Translations under genes and position numbers: made by a program | Shown: piece after piece, positions 43,478 through 55,130 of the stretch | Numbering within the stretch: position 1 is the first letter of the stretch | How the letters are laid out: every line of letters starts with the position of its first letter | Assembly: GCA_916613615.1 (NCBI GenBank) | Contig: OU744730.1 | Span: 31,468,815-31,532,814 of the forward strand | DNA length: 64,000 nt | Reading direction: 5' to 3' | Origin: Steromphala cineraria | Lineage: Eukaryota > Mollusca > Gastropoda > Trochida > Trochidae | Notes under the pieces: model-generated | The model's input: only the letters and a program-made list of their open reading frames with translations | Database searches by the model: none | What the model was told of the DNA's origin: nothing

Positions 43478-45115
43478 AGCTCATCTGGCCTGTAAGGCCC
43501 GATGGGCGCATGGCATGGCATGGTGTCCGGCCGTCCGTCCGTAAACTTTGTGGAATTTCGACTTCTTCTCCAGAACCATAAGGCCTAGAAAGCTGAAACC
43601 TTGTGTACAGACTCTTTGACTAGTGAGGATTATAAATTGTAGCTTTAGTGGCCCTGTGGCCCCTAATAAGGGCCACAGGGGCCACGCCCTAAAAACCTAT
43701 TTTCATCTTCTTCTCCAGAAGCATGAGGCCCAGAAAGCTGAAACCTTGTGTACAGACTCCTTGGCTAGTGAGGATTATAAATTGTAGCTTTAGTGGCCCT
43801 GTGGCCCCTCCTAATAAGGGCCACAGGAGCCAAGCCCTGAAAACCTATTTTCATCTTCTTCTCCAGAACCATAAGGCCTAGAAAGCTGAAACTTTGTGTA
43901 CAGACTCCTTGCCTAGTGAGGATTATAAATTATACCTTTGGTGGCCCTGTGACCCCTTATAAGGGCCACAGGGGCCACGCCCTAAAAACCTATTTTCATC
44001 TTCTTCTCCAGAAGCATAAGGCCTAGAAAGCTGAAACCTTGTGTACAGACTCCTTGACTAGTGAGGATTAAAAATTGTAGCTTTGGTGGCCCCTAATAAG
44101 GGCCACAGGGGCCACGCCCTAAAAACCTATTTTTTTATCTTCTTCTCCAGAAGCATGAGGCCCAGAAAGCTGAAACCTTGTGTACAGACTCCTTGACTAG
44201 TGAGGATTATAAATTGTAGCTTTAGTGGCCCTGTGGCCCCTTATAAGGGCCACAGGGGCCAAGCCCTTAAAACCTATTTTCATCTTCTTCTCCAGAACCA
44301 TAAGGCCTAGAAAGCTGAAACTTTGTGTACAGACTCCTTGCCTAGTGAGGATTATAAATTATACCTTTGGTGGCCCTGTGACCCCTTATAAGGGCCACAG
44401 GGGCCACGCCCTAAACACCTATTTTCATCTTCTTCTCCAGAAGCATAAGGCCTAGAAAGCTGAAACCTTGTGTACAGACTCCTTGACTAGTGAGGATTAT
44501 AAATTGTGGCCCTGTGACCCCTAATAAGGTCCACAGGGGCCACGCCCTAAAAACCTATTTTCATCTTCTCCAGAAGCATAAGGCCTAGAAAGCTTAAACT
44601 TTGTTTACAGACTCCTTGATTAGTGAGGATTATAAATTGTAGCTTCGGTGACCATGTTGCCCCTGATAAGGGCCACGCCCTAAAAACCTATGTTCATCTT
44701 CTTCTCCAGGAGCATAAGGCCTAGAAAGCTGAAACTTTGTGTACAGACTCCTTGACTAGTGATGATTATGAATTGTGGCCCTGTGACCCCTAATAAGGTC
44801 CACAGGGGCCACGCCCTAAAAACCTATTTTCATCTTCTCCAGAAGCATAAGGCCTAGAAAGCTTAAACTTTGTTTACAGACTCCTTGATTAGTGAGGATT
44901 ATAAATTGTAGCTTCGGTGACCATGTTGCCCCTGATAAGGGCCACGCCCTAAAAACCTATGTTCATCTTCTTCTCCAGGAGCATAAGGCCTAGAAAGCTG
45001 AAACTTTGTGTACAGACTCCTTGACTAGTGATGATTATGAATTGTAGCTTTGGTGACCCTGTTGCCCCTAATAAAGGCAACAGGAACGTCCTTCAAATCT
45101 ATATTCATCTTCTTC
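43478..45115 (+). repeat. dispersed repeat M, tandem array of ~10 units
   Basis: It starts 'gatgggcgcatggcatggca' plus a CCGTCCGTCCG run. Units of about 150 bases follow, each with 'cttcttctccagaagcataa', 'ggcctagaaagctgaaa', 'tgtgtacagactccttgact', 'gtgaggattataaattgtag' and a self-complementary block around GGCCCCTAATAAGGGCC. Two later units (44,510 and 44,780) are near-identical, showing recent unit duplication. Frames across it are incidental. Confidence 0.92.
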
Positions 45116-45117
45116 GT

Positions 45118-45292
45118 AATAGATACATGATGACACAAGGGGTGTATACGAAATATCAGCGAGCTATCACCTCACGAGGGGGCAGAGCCCCCGAGTGAGT
45201 GATAGCAAGCTGATATTTCGTATACATCCCCGTGTGAGTGATAGCAAGCTGATATTTCGTATACATCCCCGTGTGTCAATCATGTATCTGTT
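45118..45292. mobile_element. foldback element with internal duplication
   Basis: Left arm AGATACATGATGACAC then TGTATACGAAATATCAGC; right arm GCTGATATTTCGTATACA then GTGTCAATCATGTATCTG. A 47-base piece of the right arm ('gtgtgagtgatagcaagctg' onward) is repeated in tandem. Confidence 0.8.
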
Positions 45293-46099
45293 TTATCCAA
45301 TGGGCAACGTCTTGCGATCTTTCACCCGACATCAACATTCCCTGCATGACCAACATTTAGATTAGTCTGAAGGAATCGTCCAGCGACGAATGACCCAATT
45401 TCCTTATTTTTTTCGTTATGATCAATAATATTGATGGGTTTGGATGACCAGACATTCTCTCATCCATGCCGGCATATGCAACATATATTTACTGAAATAA
45501 GGTAACACGCGCACTGATTTGTTTTCAGACTTGATTTCATTTTATAGTGAAATGTAAATTTTATTACTGGTGGTCTTATCAATATTAAAATAATTGTTGA
45601 TTTTTCACCATCTTATTTATGTATCTTGTTACTACTTTGGGACGGGGTTGACCTTAATTAACGAACAGTTTGGATTAGAAATGTCAGCTCGAAAGTTCGA
45701 CATATATCTATATTTTTCCGCGATGCCAATGAATTTCTGTAATCGTTGGTACTATTCAACCTCAATTTTTTTCACTGCATTATATATTATGGTCAGCTTG
45801 TTATTTTTCTCATTTAGTGACTGGTAATGTTAATATTTTGGTCGCCTGAGCGGTTTCATTCCTTTGATCTCGGCTACGTGTTTGAGGATGCAACAATGTT
45901 GAACTTTCTCAAGGTCGTCGGCCCGATATTGCTAGCTCCGCCCTAAAACTGCCTCGCTCCTTCATGGGTTGTCGAATCAGGACGTCAGAAATAACTGTTG
46001 GGATATTTTCGTGACGTAATAGATATCAGCTTGAGTTGTCTTGGTACATGATTTACAACTGCGAAAAGATCAAAGGAAAATATGCCGCCCATTGGATAA
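45293..46099. other. no gene recognised
   Basis: AT-rich; frame at 45,594 is Tyr/Phe-rich and not supported. Confidence 0.4.
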
Positions 46100-46262
46100 A
46101 TCAGAAGTAAAGGCCTAGAAAACTGAAACTTGTCGCCTATATATACTGAATTTTATGAATGGTGACCCTGTGGCCTCTACAAAGGGGGAATCACATTGAC
46201 CACACTCTACAGCATAATTGATGATGAAGCCTGATGAGCTACAGAGCCAATGGCTCTATTTT
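46100..46262 (+). repeat. repeat M, right-end remnant
   Basis: 'aggcctagaaaactgaaact', 'accctgtggcctctac' and 'gatgagctacagagccaatg' identify it; it ends in 'gctct'. Confidence 0.75.
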
Positions 46263-46974
46263 TATTTGCTCGTTTTCAATGCTGTTCAGCATATTTAAGC
46301 ACTATTTCTGCGTAAATGTAAGATATGTGTTAAGGTTTAAATTTTCCATGTTATTTATACCTCTAACATTCACCGTTTGTGTCGTATTGAAGGGTATAAT
46401 TCATTTTATTGTAAGCTTAGTTTGACGCGATCTCCAGAAATAGACAAGAAGGTTTTGTGGAAACAAATCTATAGGAGCAGGCTGAATCAGGTTTGAGGGA
46501 AGTATTTCCAAAGCTTGCATTGACGACACATTTTTTTGCTAATTACATTTGCTGGTTTGGGCCACCTGTTATTGAAAGTATTGCTCATGTTGCTTATTTG
46601 GTAATTGGATTAACACATTTTGGCTCTTTAATCGGCCTCGGAAGGGAACTTGGGAAAACATTTTCTAGATTAATACAAATTCAAGAAATTGGAGGATAGA
46701 CACACTATTGGAAAGAAATTTGTAGTTCCAATATTAGACACAGTAATTAAAATGAACACGGTGGTAGTATGTTTGAAAATTAACTGAAACATACAAATAT
46801 GTATACCTCTAATTTAACGAACAGAAAGTAATTGTATTTGCTTGTAATAGTGGTATTCTAAGTATTACCGTGCAAAGCATGGTCTTTGTTGTCCAAGTAG
46901 GATTAATGGAGGAAACACAAATTGCATGTTTTCTCATTTGGGTTCGCAATGAGCTCACACTTGTTGATTTAGAA
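46263..46974. other. no gene recognised
   Basis: Frame 46,493-46,699 (a hydrophobic stretch PPVIESIAHVAYLVIGLTHF) has no context to support it. Confidence 0.35.
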
Positions 46975-47400
46975 GACATGCTCATCAACTTCCCCCGTCA
47001 AACACGTTTTCATTAAGCTCCTAATAATTCCCTACATTAGCCGTCAGTCTTCAATATGCAATTGATTTTATCTCATTTTAGAACTCCATCAATGTATTGA
47101 TATCCTGAAACCACACGGCAAATTTGGTTATCCTATATAGGTTTCTGAGAAAAAGTGTCCCCTTTGAAAACTCCCTGGAACAGTGTCCACAAACACTGAT
47201 AAGCGGCAATAAGTCAGTATAATTTGTCAAATAATTTTGCGGTTCTGATTTTCAAGGATCAAGGTTTTGATACAATGAGACACACAGTGAGTTTGTCTTC
47301 AATAGTTTCTGAGACAAGTTGTTTCCATTATCTCGGTCGGACGGACGGACGCAAGAACGGACGGAGCCCAAACCTATATCCCCCTTCCACTTCGTGGCGA
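46975..47400. repeat. repeat P type, copy related to 14,900-15,715
   Basis: 'actccatcaatgtattgata', 'gcggttctgattttcaagg', 'cggacggacg' and 'tatatcccccttccacttcg'. Confidence 0.75.
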
Positions 47401-48146
47401 TTTATAATAAAAGGATATCAATCCATTAGAAAGGACAAATACTTGAATGCAGACATCACAGTTATTCCTTTGACTTTTTGGAATTTGATAATATCTGTGT
47501 CTTTTAACTATTAAACCAACTATTCGTGAAGTGTGATTAGTAAAAATTATTGAACATTTCATTATGTAGGATGTCCTATTCTACATGCGTATCATTTAAC
47601 AAAATTGAAATGATATGATCTTCAAATTGCAAAATATATAGGTTAGCAAGATTGTTTGTTGACAAATCTTATGAAACCATCAAAATCAAAATACACATTA
47701 ACCTTTAGAAACTCTTACATGATGACATTTCAGGAGGAAATCCTATATATTGATAGGTTCGTTAGATAGATGTTGACAATGATTCACATCGTGTATGTTT
47801 CCAAGTAAATTAGTCGTGAGGACATTACACATTGTTTTATGTAAACATGTTACCTTGCCTTAAATCAAGAGATGAAAGACCTAAGAAAGCTGTATTGGTA
47901 GTGAGTTGGTGTTGTACGTGTTTTGAACAAAATTCCAGTTTAAAAACAAGAGCCATCAACGGAGAAGAGAGGGGGAGAGAATGGCAAGTGGTATTAGGGC
48001 ATGACATCTAACCTTGCTCTGTGCTGTCCATATTTCTGTGTCGCTTACTGTCAGCCTGCATATTGACATTATTGTCCTTGTCCGACTGCACATTCTACAT
48101 GTCCCCGATGTCCTGTTGTCGTAACAAATAAGACAGTATCAATTCC
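47401..48146. other. no gene recognised; partial S2 near 47,900
   Basis: 'gagttggtgttgtacgtgtt' and 'ttgaacaaaattccagtt' at 47,905-47,945 resemble the S2 end in reverse. The rest is AT-rich. Confidence 0.45.
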
Positions 48147-48475
48147 TTGATGGGCTCATTACCTTATCGTGGTGTGGTGGTTTGTGTGTTTCTGCGACCC
48201 CGAGAGCTATGCCAGCTGGAGCTTCCATGCTCCTAGTAGGGTCACCCAAGCTGGACAGGTCGGGTAGAAGCCAGACCAAATGTGAGTCCTTCTAAAACCT
48301 GCTTTCTATCTCTTACTATGCCTTTCTTTCCGTCTTTTCCCTCATCCTGTCGATCCCTTTCTCTCTGATCTGTCTACTCTCTTTTGGATGGCAACATCCA
48401 CGTGTTTAATAACTGAGATATTGTTCAAAACACGTAAAACACCAACTCACTCACTCACTCAATTGATAGATGAAT
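48147..48475 (+). mobile_element. SINE-like repeat S2, full copy
   Basis: Head 'gatgggctcattaccttatc' then GTGGTGTGGTGGTTTG; 'gagctatgccagctggagct'; body 'atgcctttctttccgtcttt', 'actctcttttggatggcaac' and 'atccacgtgtttaataactg'; tail (ACTC)n. I see no clear pol III boxes, so the SINE label rests on size, tail and copy number. Confidence 0.65.
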
Positions 48476-48987
48476 CTGTAAAGCGAAAAAGATATTTATC
48501 TTGTAATAACTGCAAATCGTAATTGTCTCTCACAGTTGGCCAAGTAAAAGGCAATACGACAGTCAAGATGAAGTACTGGCACCTTCATGTAAAAAGTTCC
48601 AAGCAATGAGCCACCCAATGACTATTATGTTAATTTCTAGTACTCTAGGTCTCTCAATTTAATAGAAAATAAGTGCATTTTGATTACCATCTCCTGTGAC
48701 ATTTATTGAGTGGATAGCTAGCAGGGATTTGGGAAGGCAGTGGCGATGGGCCTTTTATGCACATTCAAAGTTTGAAGCTTATTATTGAAATAAGGACAAT
48801 GGCCAAATTGAAATAGAAAATGACTAAAAGCCCTGAAAATGGCCCAAGCTCTATATGAATGCTCTCTGCTAAGGAACCGAAGGCAAGTTTCTGGTACTTA
48901 AAAGATAATTATACTCATATTCAAGTTTCAAAACTACCAAAAAGGAATATGTGGCACCATCATTAGAGTTAGACTTGCTATATTTAC
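48476..48987. other. no exon found; probable intron of the 50,047 minus-strand candidate
   Basis: I searched the minus strand for a third exon in a matching phase and found none. Confidence 0.3.
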
Positions 48988-50047
48988 CTGCTGAAGGATC
49001 ACGGAGAATGGCAGCTACACTCGAGAGACACTGCACCTCTCTTGTGGTTCCATTTGCAAGTTTAACGCTAAGGTGCACCCTGAAAATTACAGTTTTTGGA
49101 GGGAAATGCAATCAAGAAATCTAGTACTTGAACCCAGAACCCCAGAACACTGTATGGGTCATTCTAAAAAGAAAGGGTACGTTTTCAGGTCTACAAAACC
49201 ATCAAAATTAACTATTACAAACCATACTTTTATCTTATCATAACTCTGAACCTAATGGCCATTTGTAAAAAAAAGTAAATAGAAATAGTAACCCTTACAT
49301 ATATGTTGTTACTTTTACATTAAACATCAACAGTTGATTTCCCTCTTTTCAAGAAACCTGTCTCATAGATCACCATTAAACTTGTTCACATTTATGTAGA
49401 TACATATTTTGATGAAATTACGGTCGTTCCTTAGAAAATGGAACTTTTAAGGTTGTAGCTGAGATGATTTGTTACAAATGTGGAAAAAATGAACAGAATC
49501 CGACTGAAATAAAATGCGATTTTTTTTTTTATGATACACCACTTTAACATTCAAGTCTATCTTTCCGAAAAAAAGTGGCACGGTTCTGAAAATCTATCGT
49601 AGAAATAATACATTAATTATGCCCAACATTGTGAAAGTTATATTTTTCATGTAGCTGTTCAAGATATCATCAACATGGCCAAAAACACATAGGCCTTTTG
49701 TTCCTTCGTGTCAACAAATATTATAGTACATACAAGTCTTGAATTACTACTTCACTTCTAAATGCCCTTGATGAATTTCAAATATAGTACACCTGACATG
49801 AAAGCAGAATGGCTCTGTCCGCTTGACATGTTTCTTCATGTTTAACAACTCGTTTGTGTTCGAATGAAACATGTTCACCTATCATATATACATTACGTAC
49901 TTTCAATTAATTGTAAAAAATATTCATAAATGTTCAAAATACGAGTCAACAAACTTACATTTCATCCAACGTGGTCCACTGCCGCCATCTTGTGCCAGAA
50001 TTGGCCGGTCCCGCCAAACCGGCGCATTCGGCAAGCGCCGCCGGCAT
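48988..50047 (-). CDS. candidate 5' end of an unidentified gene, two exons
   Basis: Exon 1 (50,047-49,959) starts at ATG and reads MPAALAECAGLAGPANSGTR then WRQWTTLDE. It has a strong donor, AAAT/gtaagttt. Exon 2 (49,079-48,988) follows an acceptor 'gtaattttcag' and ends at donor GCAG/gtaaata. Phases match exactly (89 bases, then 92), giving DEMVHLSVKLANGTTREVQC then LSSVAAILRDPSA. Exon 1 is GC- and CpG-rich unlike its surroundings. It contains CAAGATGGCGGC, which matches the YY1 core-promoter motif known near transcription starts of animal housekeeping genes. That motif's own ATG opens only a seven-codon frame, so I prefer 50,047. Later exons would lie below 48,988 and were not found. The protein family is not recognised. 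Confidence 0.42.
49994..50010 (-). promoter_or_regulatory. YY1-type motif AAGATGGCGGC
   Basis: The plus strand reads GCCGCCATCTTG; its reverse complement CAAGATGGCGGC fits the YY1 consensus. It lies within the candidate first exon, in a CpG-rich stretch of about 80 bases. Confidence 0.5.
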
Positions 50048-50109
50048 GATCTTTACATCCCTTCCGTTTAATAATGTAGGTTTGTTGCTTTTCGGTTGCC
50101 GGTGGACAA

Positions 50110-50490
50110 ATGGAGCACGACTTATGTCTCCCCCTAAAGGGTCGGGAGAGATATTGGATTTGGCTGAGTGCCCATCCGCGTCCCCATTTCGTTTCCGGAG
50201 CATAACTCTGAAACTACATGAACACTTTTCACCAAATTTGGTATATTACCTCTTCATATTATGTAGATGTGCCTTTTTTGGGGTTTCAACGTTAACTTCT
50301 GTTCAATTTTATGTTTTTTGGTTTCCATGGCAACAGTTTGGACTTTGTCCGTAGATAAATACTGAAACTACATGACCAATCTGCACCCAATTTGGTGTAC
50401 ATCCTTTTCATATCATGTAGATGTGCCTTTTATAGTTTCAACTTTTTAATCATGTATTTTTGGGTTTTCATGGCAACAGTTTGGACTTTG
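50110..50490. repeat. tandem ~150-base repeat, two units
   Basis: 'ctgaaactacatga.caat', 'caccaaatttggt', 'atgtagatgtgcctttt' and 'catggcaacagtttggactt' occur twice (50,205-50,360 and 50,362-50,490). Confidence 0.75.
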
Positions 50491-50949
50491 TCACTTTAAA
50501 GAGAAGGGTTAGTTTTCATCACAAACTGCGTAGATGTTGATTTACTTTTCCCATAAATAGAAATCAAATGTAACCAAAGCTTACAGTTTATGTTGTTTTA
50601 TATAAAAAATATGCCTTTCATTTGAGTTTTAAAAATCTTTAAGATATTTCAACAACAAAATTTAGCTGAAATGGTATATGGGGGAGATATCTGTTTTTAC
50701 GAATAAAAACACTTTCTAGTTGTATGTGACTCGAGAGCCAATGCATCCTAATAGTTGCTACCTCTATCAGCAGCGACGGCACGTCACTCGTTACTTCTCA
50801 GAACACTGTAACAATACTCAACTACGGAAACTGCTCTCAGCCTCATCTGCACATACCTGGATAGCGAGCATATATCAATGAGCATATTGCAAGAATTTAC
50901 TTTATTCATTATACAAAATTGGCGACTGATCTCGAAAGGCAACAAAACC
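50491..50949. other. no gene recognised
   Basis: AT-rich; nothing supported. Confidence 0.4.
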
Positions 50950-51001
50950 TTCATTCTCCACAGAGGCAGATCAAATAGAGAAATGTTGATAGCTGTATCA
51001 A
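50950..51001. repeat. F-family end hairpin before the 47-bp satellite
   Basis: 'ctccacagaggcagatcaaa', 'aatgttgat' and 'atcaacatt' form a palindrome with the first satellite unit (CATCTGCCTCTGTGGGGAG). Confidence 0.65.
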
Positions 51002-51369
51002 CATTTCTTGACTTCATCTGCCTCTGTGGGGAGAGAATGGGTATTCAACATTTCTTGACTTCATCTGCCTCTGTGGGGAGAAAATGGGTATTCAACATTT
51101 CTTGACTTCATCTGCCTCTGTGGGGAGAGAATGGGTATTCAACATTTCTTGACTTCATCTGCCTCTGTGGGGAGAAAATGGGTATTCAACATTTCTTGAC
51201 TTCATCTGCCTTTGTGGGGAGAGAATGGGTATGCAACATTTCTTGACTTCATCTGCCTCTGTTGGGAGAAAATGGGTATTCAACATTTCTTGACTTCATC
51301 TGCCTCTGTGGGAAGAAAATGGGTATTCAACATTTCTTGACTTCATCTGCCTCTGTGGGGAGAGAATGC
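51002..51369 (+). repeat. 47-bp satellite, eight units
   Basis: Units start with 'catttcttgacttcatctgc' at 51,002, 51,049, 51,096, 51,143, 51,190, 51,237, 51,284 and 51,331. The sequence is nearly identical and matches the right inverted repeat of element F. Units alternate between 'gagagaatggg' and 'gagaaaatggg' (1-2, 3-4, 5-6), so a 94-base dimer was the unit of amplification. Confidence 0.95.
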
Positions 51370-51929
51370 AAGACCTTTTGTCTCTAGTTTGTCATGATTG
51401 GCATATGGAAAGCATATTTTCGGTATATAATACACCATAAGAACAATCAAAATGCCAGGATAGTTTCGAAGATATCTAGATTACATCACAAAGCCAGTTG
51501 GCTCGTTTCTCAGGCACTGGCTCCGGGAGGATTTGGCTGTAACTCAAGGTCTGGTGTACAAATTACAAAGTCAATCTCCATTTAGCCTGCCATGTTTGCC
51601 CAAACATTGCAAACCGGGAAAATTAGTTTGTTAAGAAGTTCGTATAATCATTAAGTTACAACATATTTAACACTAACTTTCCTGGATTTATTATATAAGA
51701 TAGTAGCTACATGTATGCTCTGATTTCTGATTAACTAAAGCCCATTTGTTAGCGCTTTTTAAAGCATTGAGTGTAAGAATAATAAGGTCTTAGAATAAAA
51801 AACAATGTTTTAGGACTTTGGTTGCTTGAAATTGAATTCTTTTTACAATCCAGGGTCCTAGTAGTAGTAACTTATCGTCAATAATGCTCATTCTACGAAA
51901 CTATTATTTTTCAATGCTTATTTCGTAAC
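51370..51929. other. no gene recognised
   Basis: AT-rich; frame at 51,394 not supported. Confidence 0.4.
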
Positions 51930-52210
51930 TTTTATATTTTCCACGTTTCACTCATAATTGTACGTTAATGCTAAATGTATTTCTTGGATAGTGTCAACAA
52001 TCTCATAACAAACATCAATCATCCATAGTCATAGAACAATTATAGATTCACATAAAGTCATTTGGCAGTCATTTTTGGTTGAACACCTTTAAATCTTTTT
52101 GTATAGGAAAAAGGAATCCCATGGCTGAAACTTACATTATGTATGTGATTTATTACTGATTAATTCATTTTAAAAACATCACCTTAAAACGTGCCACCGT
52201 CCCTTTAAAC
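51930..52210 (-). mobile_element. MITE T1, old copy lacking its left end
   Basis: 'ttgtacgttaatgctaaatg', 'gaacacctttaaatc', 'ggaatcccatggctga' and the end 'aacgtgccaccgtcccttta' match the T1 copies in the 34,470 orientation, with many substitutions. Confidence 0.75.
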
Positions 52211-52826
52211 TCATAATATCCACTATTTTGAATTTTAGATATGGTAATGTTCTTTATCTTCATAAAAGTATCAAAACATAGGAAATTGATGTTTTTGGTT
52301 TGGCAGACACATAAATGAATATGTAAGAAGTACAGGCGTTTACAAGACGAGATAAAACAATTTCAATGCCTCAAGTTATCACTATAGAGCAAGCTTGTTT
52401 AAGTGATTTACTTAGTGATGGACAATATACAATGAAATGTTGTACAGATGCTGCTTAAACGTGTTTCTAAACTTTCAATAACTAAAATATATGTTCAATA
52501 CTATCCTACGATTAATATTTCTTTCATGTTTTCTCAATCGTCTCAAAGGTTTCTTTTGTACTCTTTAATATGTCCTTCGACTTCAGATCACACGAAGCAG
52601 ATCCATAAATAAAACATGGCCATAGTGAAATGTCTTTGATGATATACTGTTTTATGTCAACGAGGTGAGGTGAATGATTTTTCTAGACAATTGGGGACAG
52701 AGAGACTCCGAATGAAAAAAATTATATCCCTGTTGAATTTGATTTGTCTGAGTTTTACTGTTTCAGGTGTTTTTGAACACTACATCTGAAAAACATTGAC
52801 ACAGCTAACCAGTTTTTGATATTTAG
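52211..52826. other. no gene recognised
   Basis: AT-rich; nothing supported. Confidence 0.4.
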
Positions 52827-52893
52827 ACCGCACTCTGGTTGTGCCAGCAATACTTCCTGTTTTGTACAGTGCAGGAAGAAAATCAGTGATTGA
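52827..52893 (+). CDS. candidate last exon with Cys-rich C-terminus, copy B
   Basis: Acceptor 'tttttgatatttag' ends at 52,826. The frame reads PHSGCASNTSCFVQCRKKIS then D, TGA 52,891-52,893. The paralogue at 30,766-30,837 shares the frame, the stop, three Cys and CRKK; the fourth Cys of copy A is Ser here. Too short to prove coding. Confidence 0.32.
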
Positions 52894-53760
52894 TGAATCG
52901 CATCTTTATGTAACAATTGCAATATTTTTTAATATCCCGTTTACGTAATTACTTTATGTACCAAAGTGAATTACAATGTGTCTGTTTTCAACAGAGAGGT
53001 CTTAAATATTTAATAGGATAAACATCAAGAAACTCCAAGAAAAGGACAAAGTCAACAACAACGAATTTTTTGGCAATGTCTGCATTGCACAAATTTAAGT
53101 TATTCAATACAAATAGAGGATTTCAAAAACATTGTTACTCTTGACAAATGTTGGTATATGGCACTTTAACTTGGCACATTTATACAGTCAAACAGTAATC
53201 CTAGCCTCAATAAGACCTGCTACTACATTTTGCTAGACTCAATATCGGGAGTGAAGCGAGTATTATTGAGGCAAGGTTTACTTAGACTACATACAGTGTA
53301 TTTATAGAGACACTGTCTCTACCTGAGTACCTGTCGTCTGGTTATTTATCCCTTCGTGCCTTTTTCTTATCTTGAAAAAATTAAGATTACTTCTCTTTTA
53401 TTGAACGAATAATAATTATTAATAAAAATGTACTGAAATGATATTTATTCAAAACAGATTTCTCTCTTTCCATTTCGACGTTTGTTTAGAGAAGGTTCAT
53501 TACTAATGAGAAATTAACTTCCGCTCGGTTCATTTGCTACCCTCACGTTCTGTCAACAACATTATCTCCGAATTAGCCTATTTGTTAAAAAAATTATTAA
53601 TCAACCAGGAATAGACGAGATGGGAAAACATCATCGGATGTAATTATGTTGCATTAACGGATATATTTTATCAGTTTTGAGAAACAACAGCTGAGGGCAA
53701 TCATGGAAAAGAGGCGTTTTTCTTGATATTTTTAACCTTCCTTTTGAGTTTTGTAAAGTC
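52894..53760 (+). repeat. paralogous block J, copy B
   Basis: Aligns with 30,838-31,620 (see there). Confidence 0.7.
53198..53291. repeat. hairpin related to 31,691-31,742
   Basis: CCTAGCCTCAATAA pairs with TTATTGAGGCAAGG, and the right edge GTTTACTTAGAC is shared with the hairpin in the paralogous region. Confidence 0.65.
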
Positions 53761-54429
53761 AATAAATTGCCGGGTCTAGTGTTTACCGTTGATACCCAAT
53801 GACTGGAATTTGTACTAGATGCATATATTCTTTAGGGCGACGATGCCAATATACCTATCAGGGATTACTTACGCGACAATTGAATGGAGGCGCTCGTGTC
53901 CAATCTGAAATCCCTCTAAACCAATTTTATTTTTAAAAAACGTAGCTAAAAGTTTTAAAAGAAAGGCAATGTTACAACTGACCATGAGTTTCACGGATCG
54001 GTCGCGTTAAAGCAGACTCTCTTTTCAAGCTACACGCGAAATGCGTGCTCCACGTGCAGAGGCGGGTCGTTTATAAAGCAGTGTTGCGATTGAGAATGGA
54101 ATTGTACATTCATCGGCTTTCAGCTTTACACTAAACCGTGGATTTAGAGTAAGGAACCGAAGGGAATGTTTCATTGGAAATACAATCTGAAATCAATTTT
54201 GATCAACTTTGCCTTAAATGGTTTAGTGAATGAGTGAGGCAATATTCAGCCATTAGCTGAAAATGGTTTTGAAAAACTATATTTATTCACAACCATTGAA
54301 ACGTTTTGTATTCATAGTAATGGTTTACCTTTTAAAAGCTTTGCTTACAAATTTGAAAATCTCTAATCATCTGGTCACGTGTGTTCATGCTTATTATTGT
54401 GAATTTAAAAAAAAGTTTTTTAAAGAAAG
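53761..54429. other. no gene recognised
   Basis: AT-rich; the frame at 54,263 is not supported. Confidence 0.4.
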
Positions 54430-54770
54430 GGGTGTTTCCTTATTCCCTCCCAACAGTTCAAGTCATGAAATGTTGATGGAGCCTATTTACCTATTCGCCA
54501 AATTTGTGATATGCCCAATCAGAGGCAATCAAAGTTGGTATTGCAATCAGCACCGCTGTTCTAAAATCATCAATTTGGTTACTGAATAATGACAAAGGCT
54601 TTGTGATATGAACCACCCTTTCTATGCGTAGTCATTTGTTTAAAAATTCAAATGGATTCTGGTGCATTGTTTTCTCCCGGAATCCATGGATTTGCTCTAA
54701 TTCGAACAGGGGTATGATCAACATTTAATTACTTGATCTTCCTCTCTAGGGAGAGAACGGTATTTTTTTT
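54430..54770 (-). mobile_element. MITE-like family F, old copy
   Basis: 'catgaaatgttgatggagcc', 'caatcagaggcaatcaaag', 'gtgatatgaaccaccctttc', 'aattcaaatggattctggtg' and 'cttgatcttcctctctaggg' mark both ends and the middle. Confidence 0.65.
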
Positions 54771-54929
54771 GTAGAAAGAACAAACTAATACTAGAAAGCC
54801 CTCTCAGATTAAGACTAAACACCTTTGAAGATCGGGTATCGCAAACCTCGGAAAGGTTTCTTTATCAGACACTGTACAAGTAAAGAAGATTTTGAATAAC
54901 ATCTTTAACTGAAATGGGAATCCTGACAG

Positions 54930-55130
54930 AAATAGTTTATTGAATGCATACTTTTCCTTGCCAATATTGCGCTTGACTTGTTTGGACACTTAAGCTGTAA
55001 TCCTGTCAAACAAAATCGTTTGAATGTCGTTTTGTGAAGTCTCTGCCGACAAGCAGTCGTGCTTCAAGTGACGGATTTAAACATGTCCAGTTATATCGAT
55101 TTGCAAGTCCAATTTGGGTCTCTGGAAATA
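54930..55130 (+). repeat. paralogous block K, partner of 33,320-33,520
   Basis: 'ttgccaatatt', 'tgtttggacactta', 'cgttttgtgaagtctctgcc', 'cagtcgtgcttcaagtg' and 'tatcgatttgcaagtc' align in order. Confidence 0.7.

Noticed and set aside
51002..51369. Regular 47-base repeats resembling a CRISPR array
   Set aside because: Units are contiguous with no unique spacers, and the sequence derives from a MITE end; the genome is eukaryotic.
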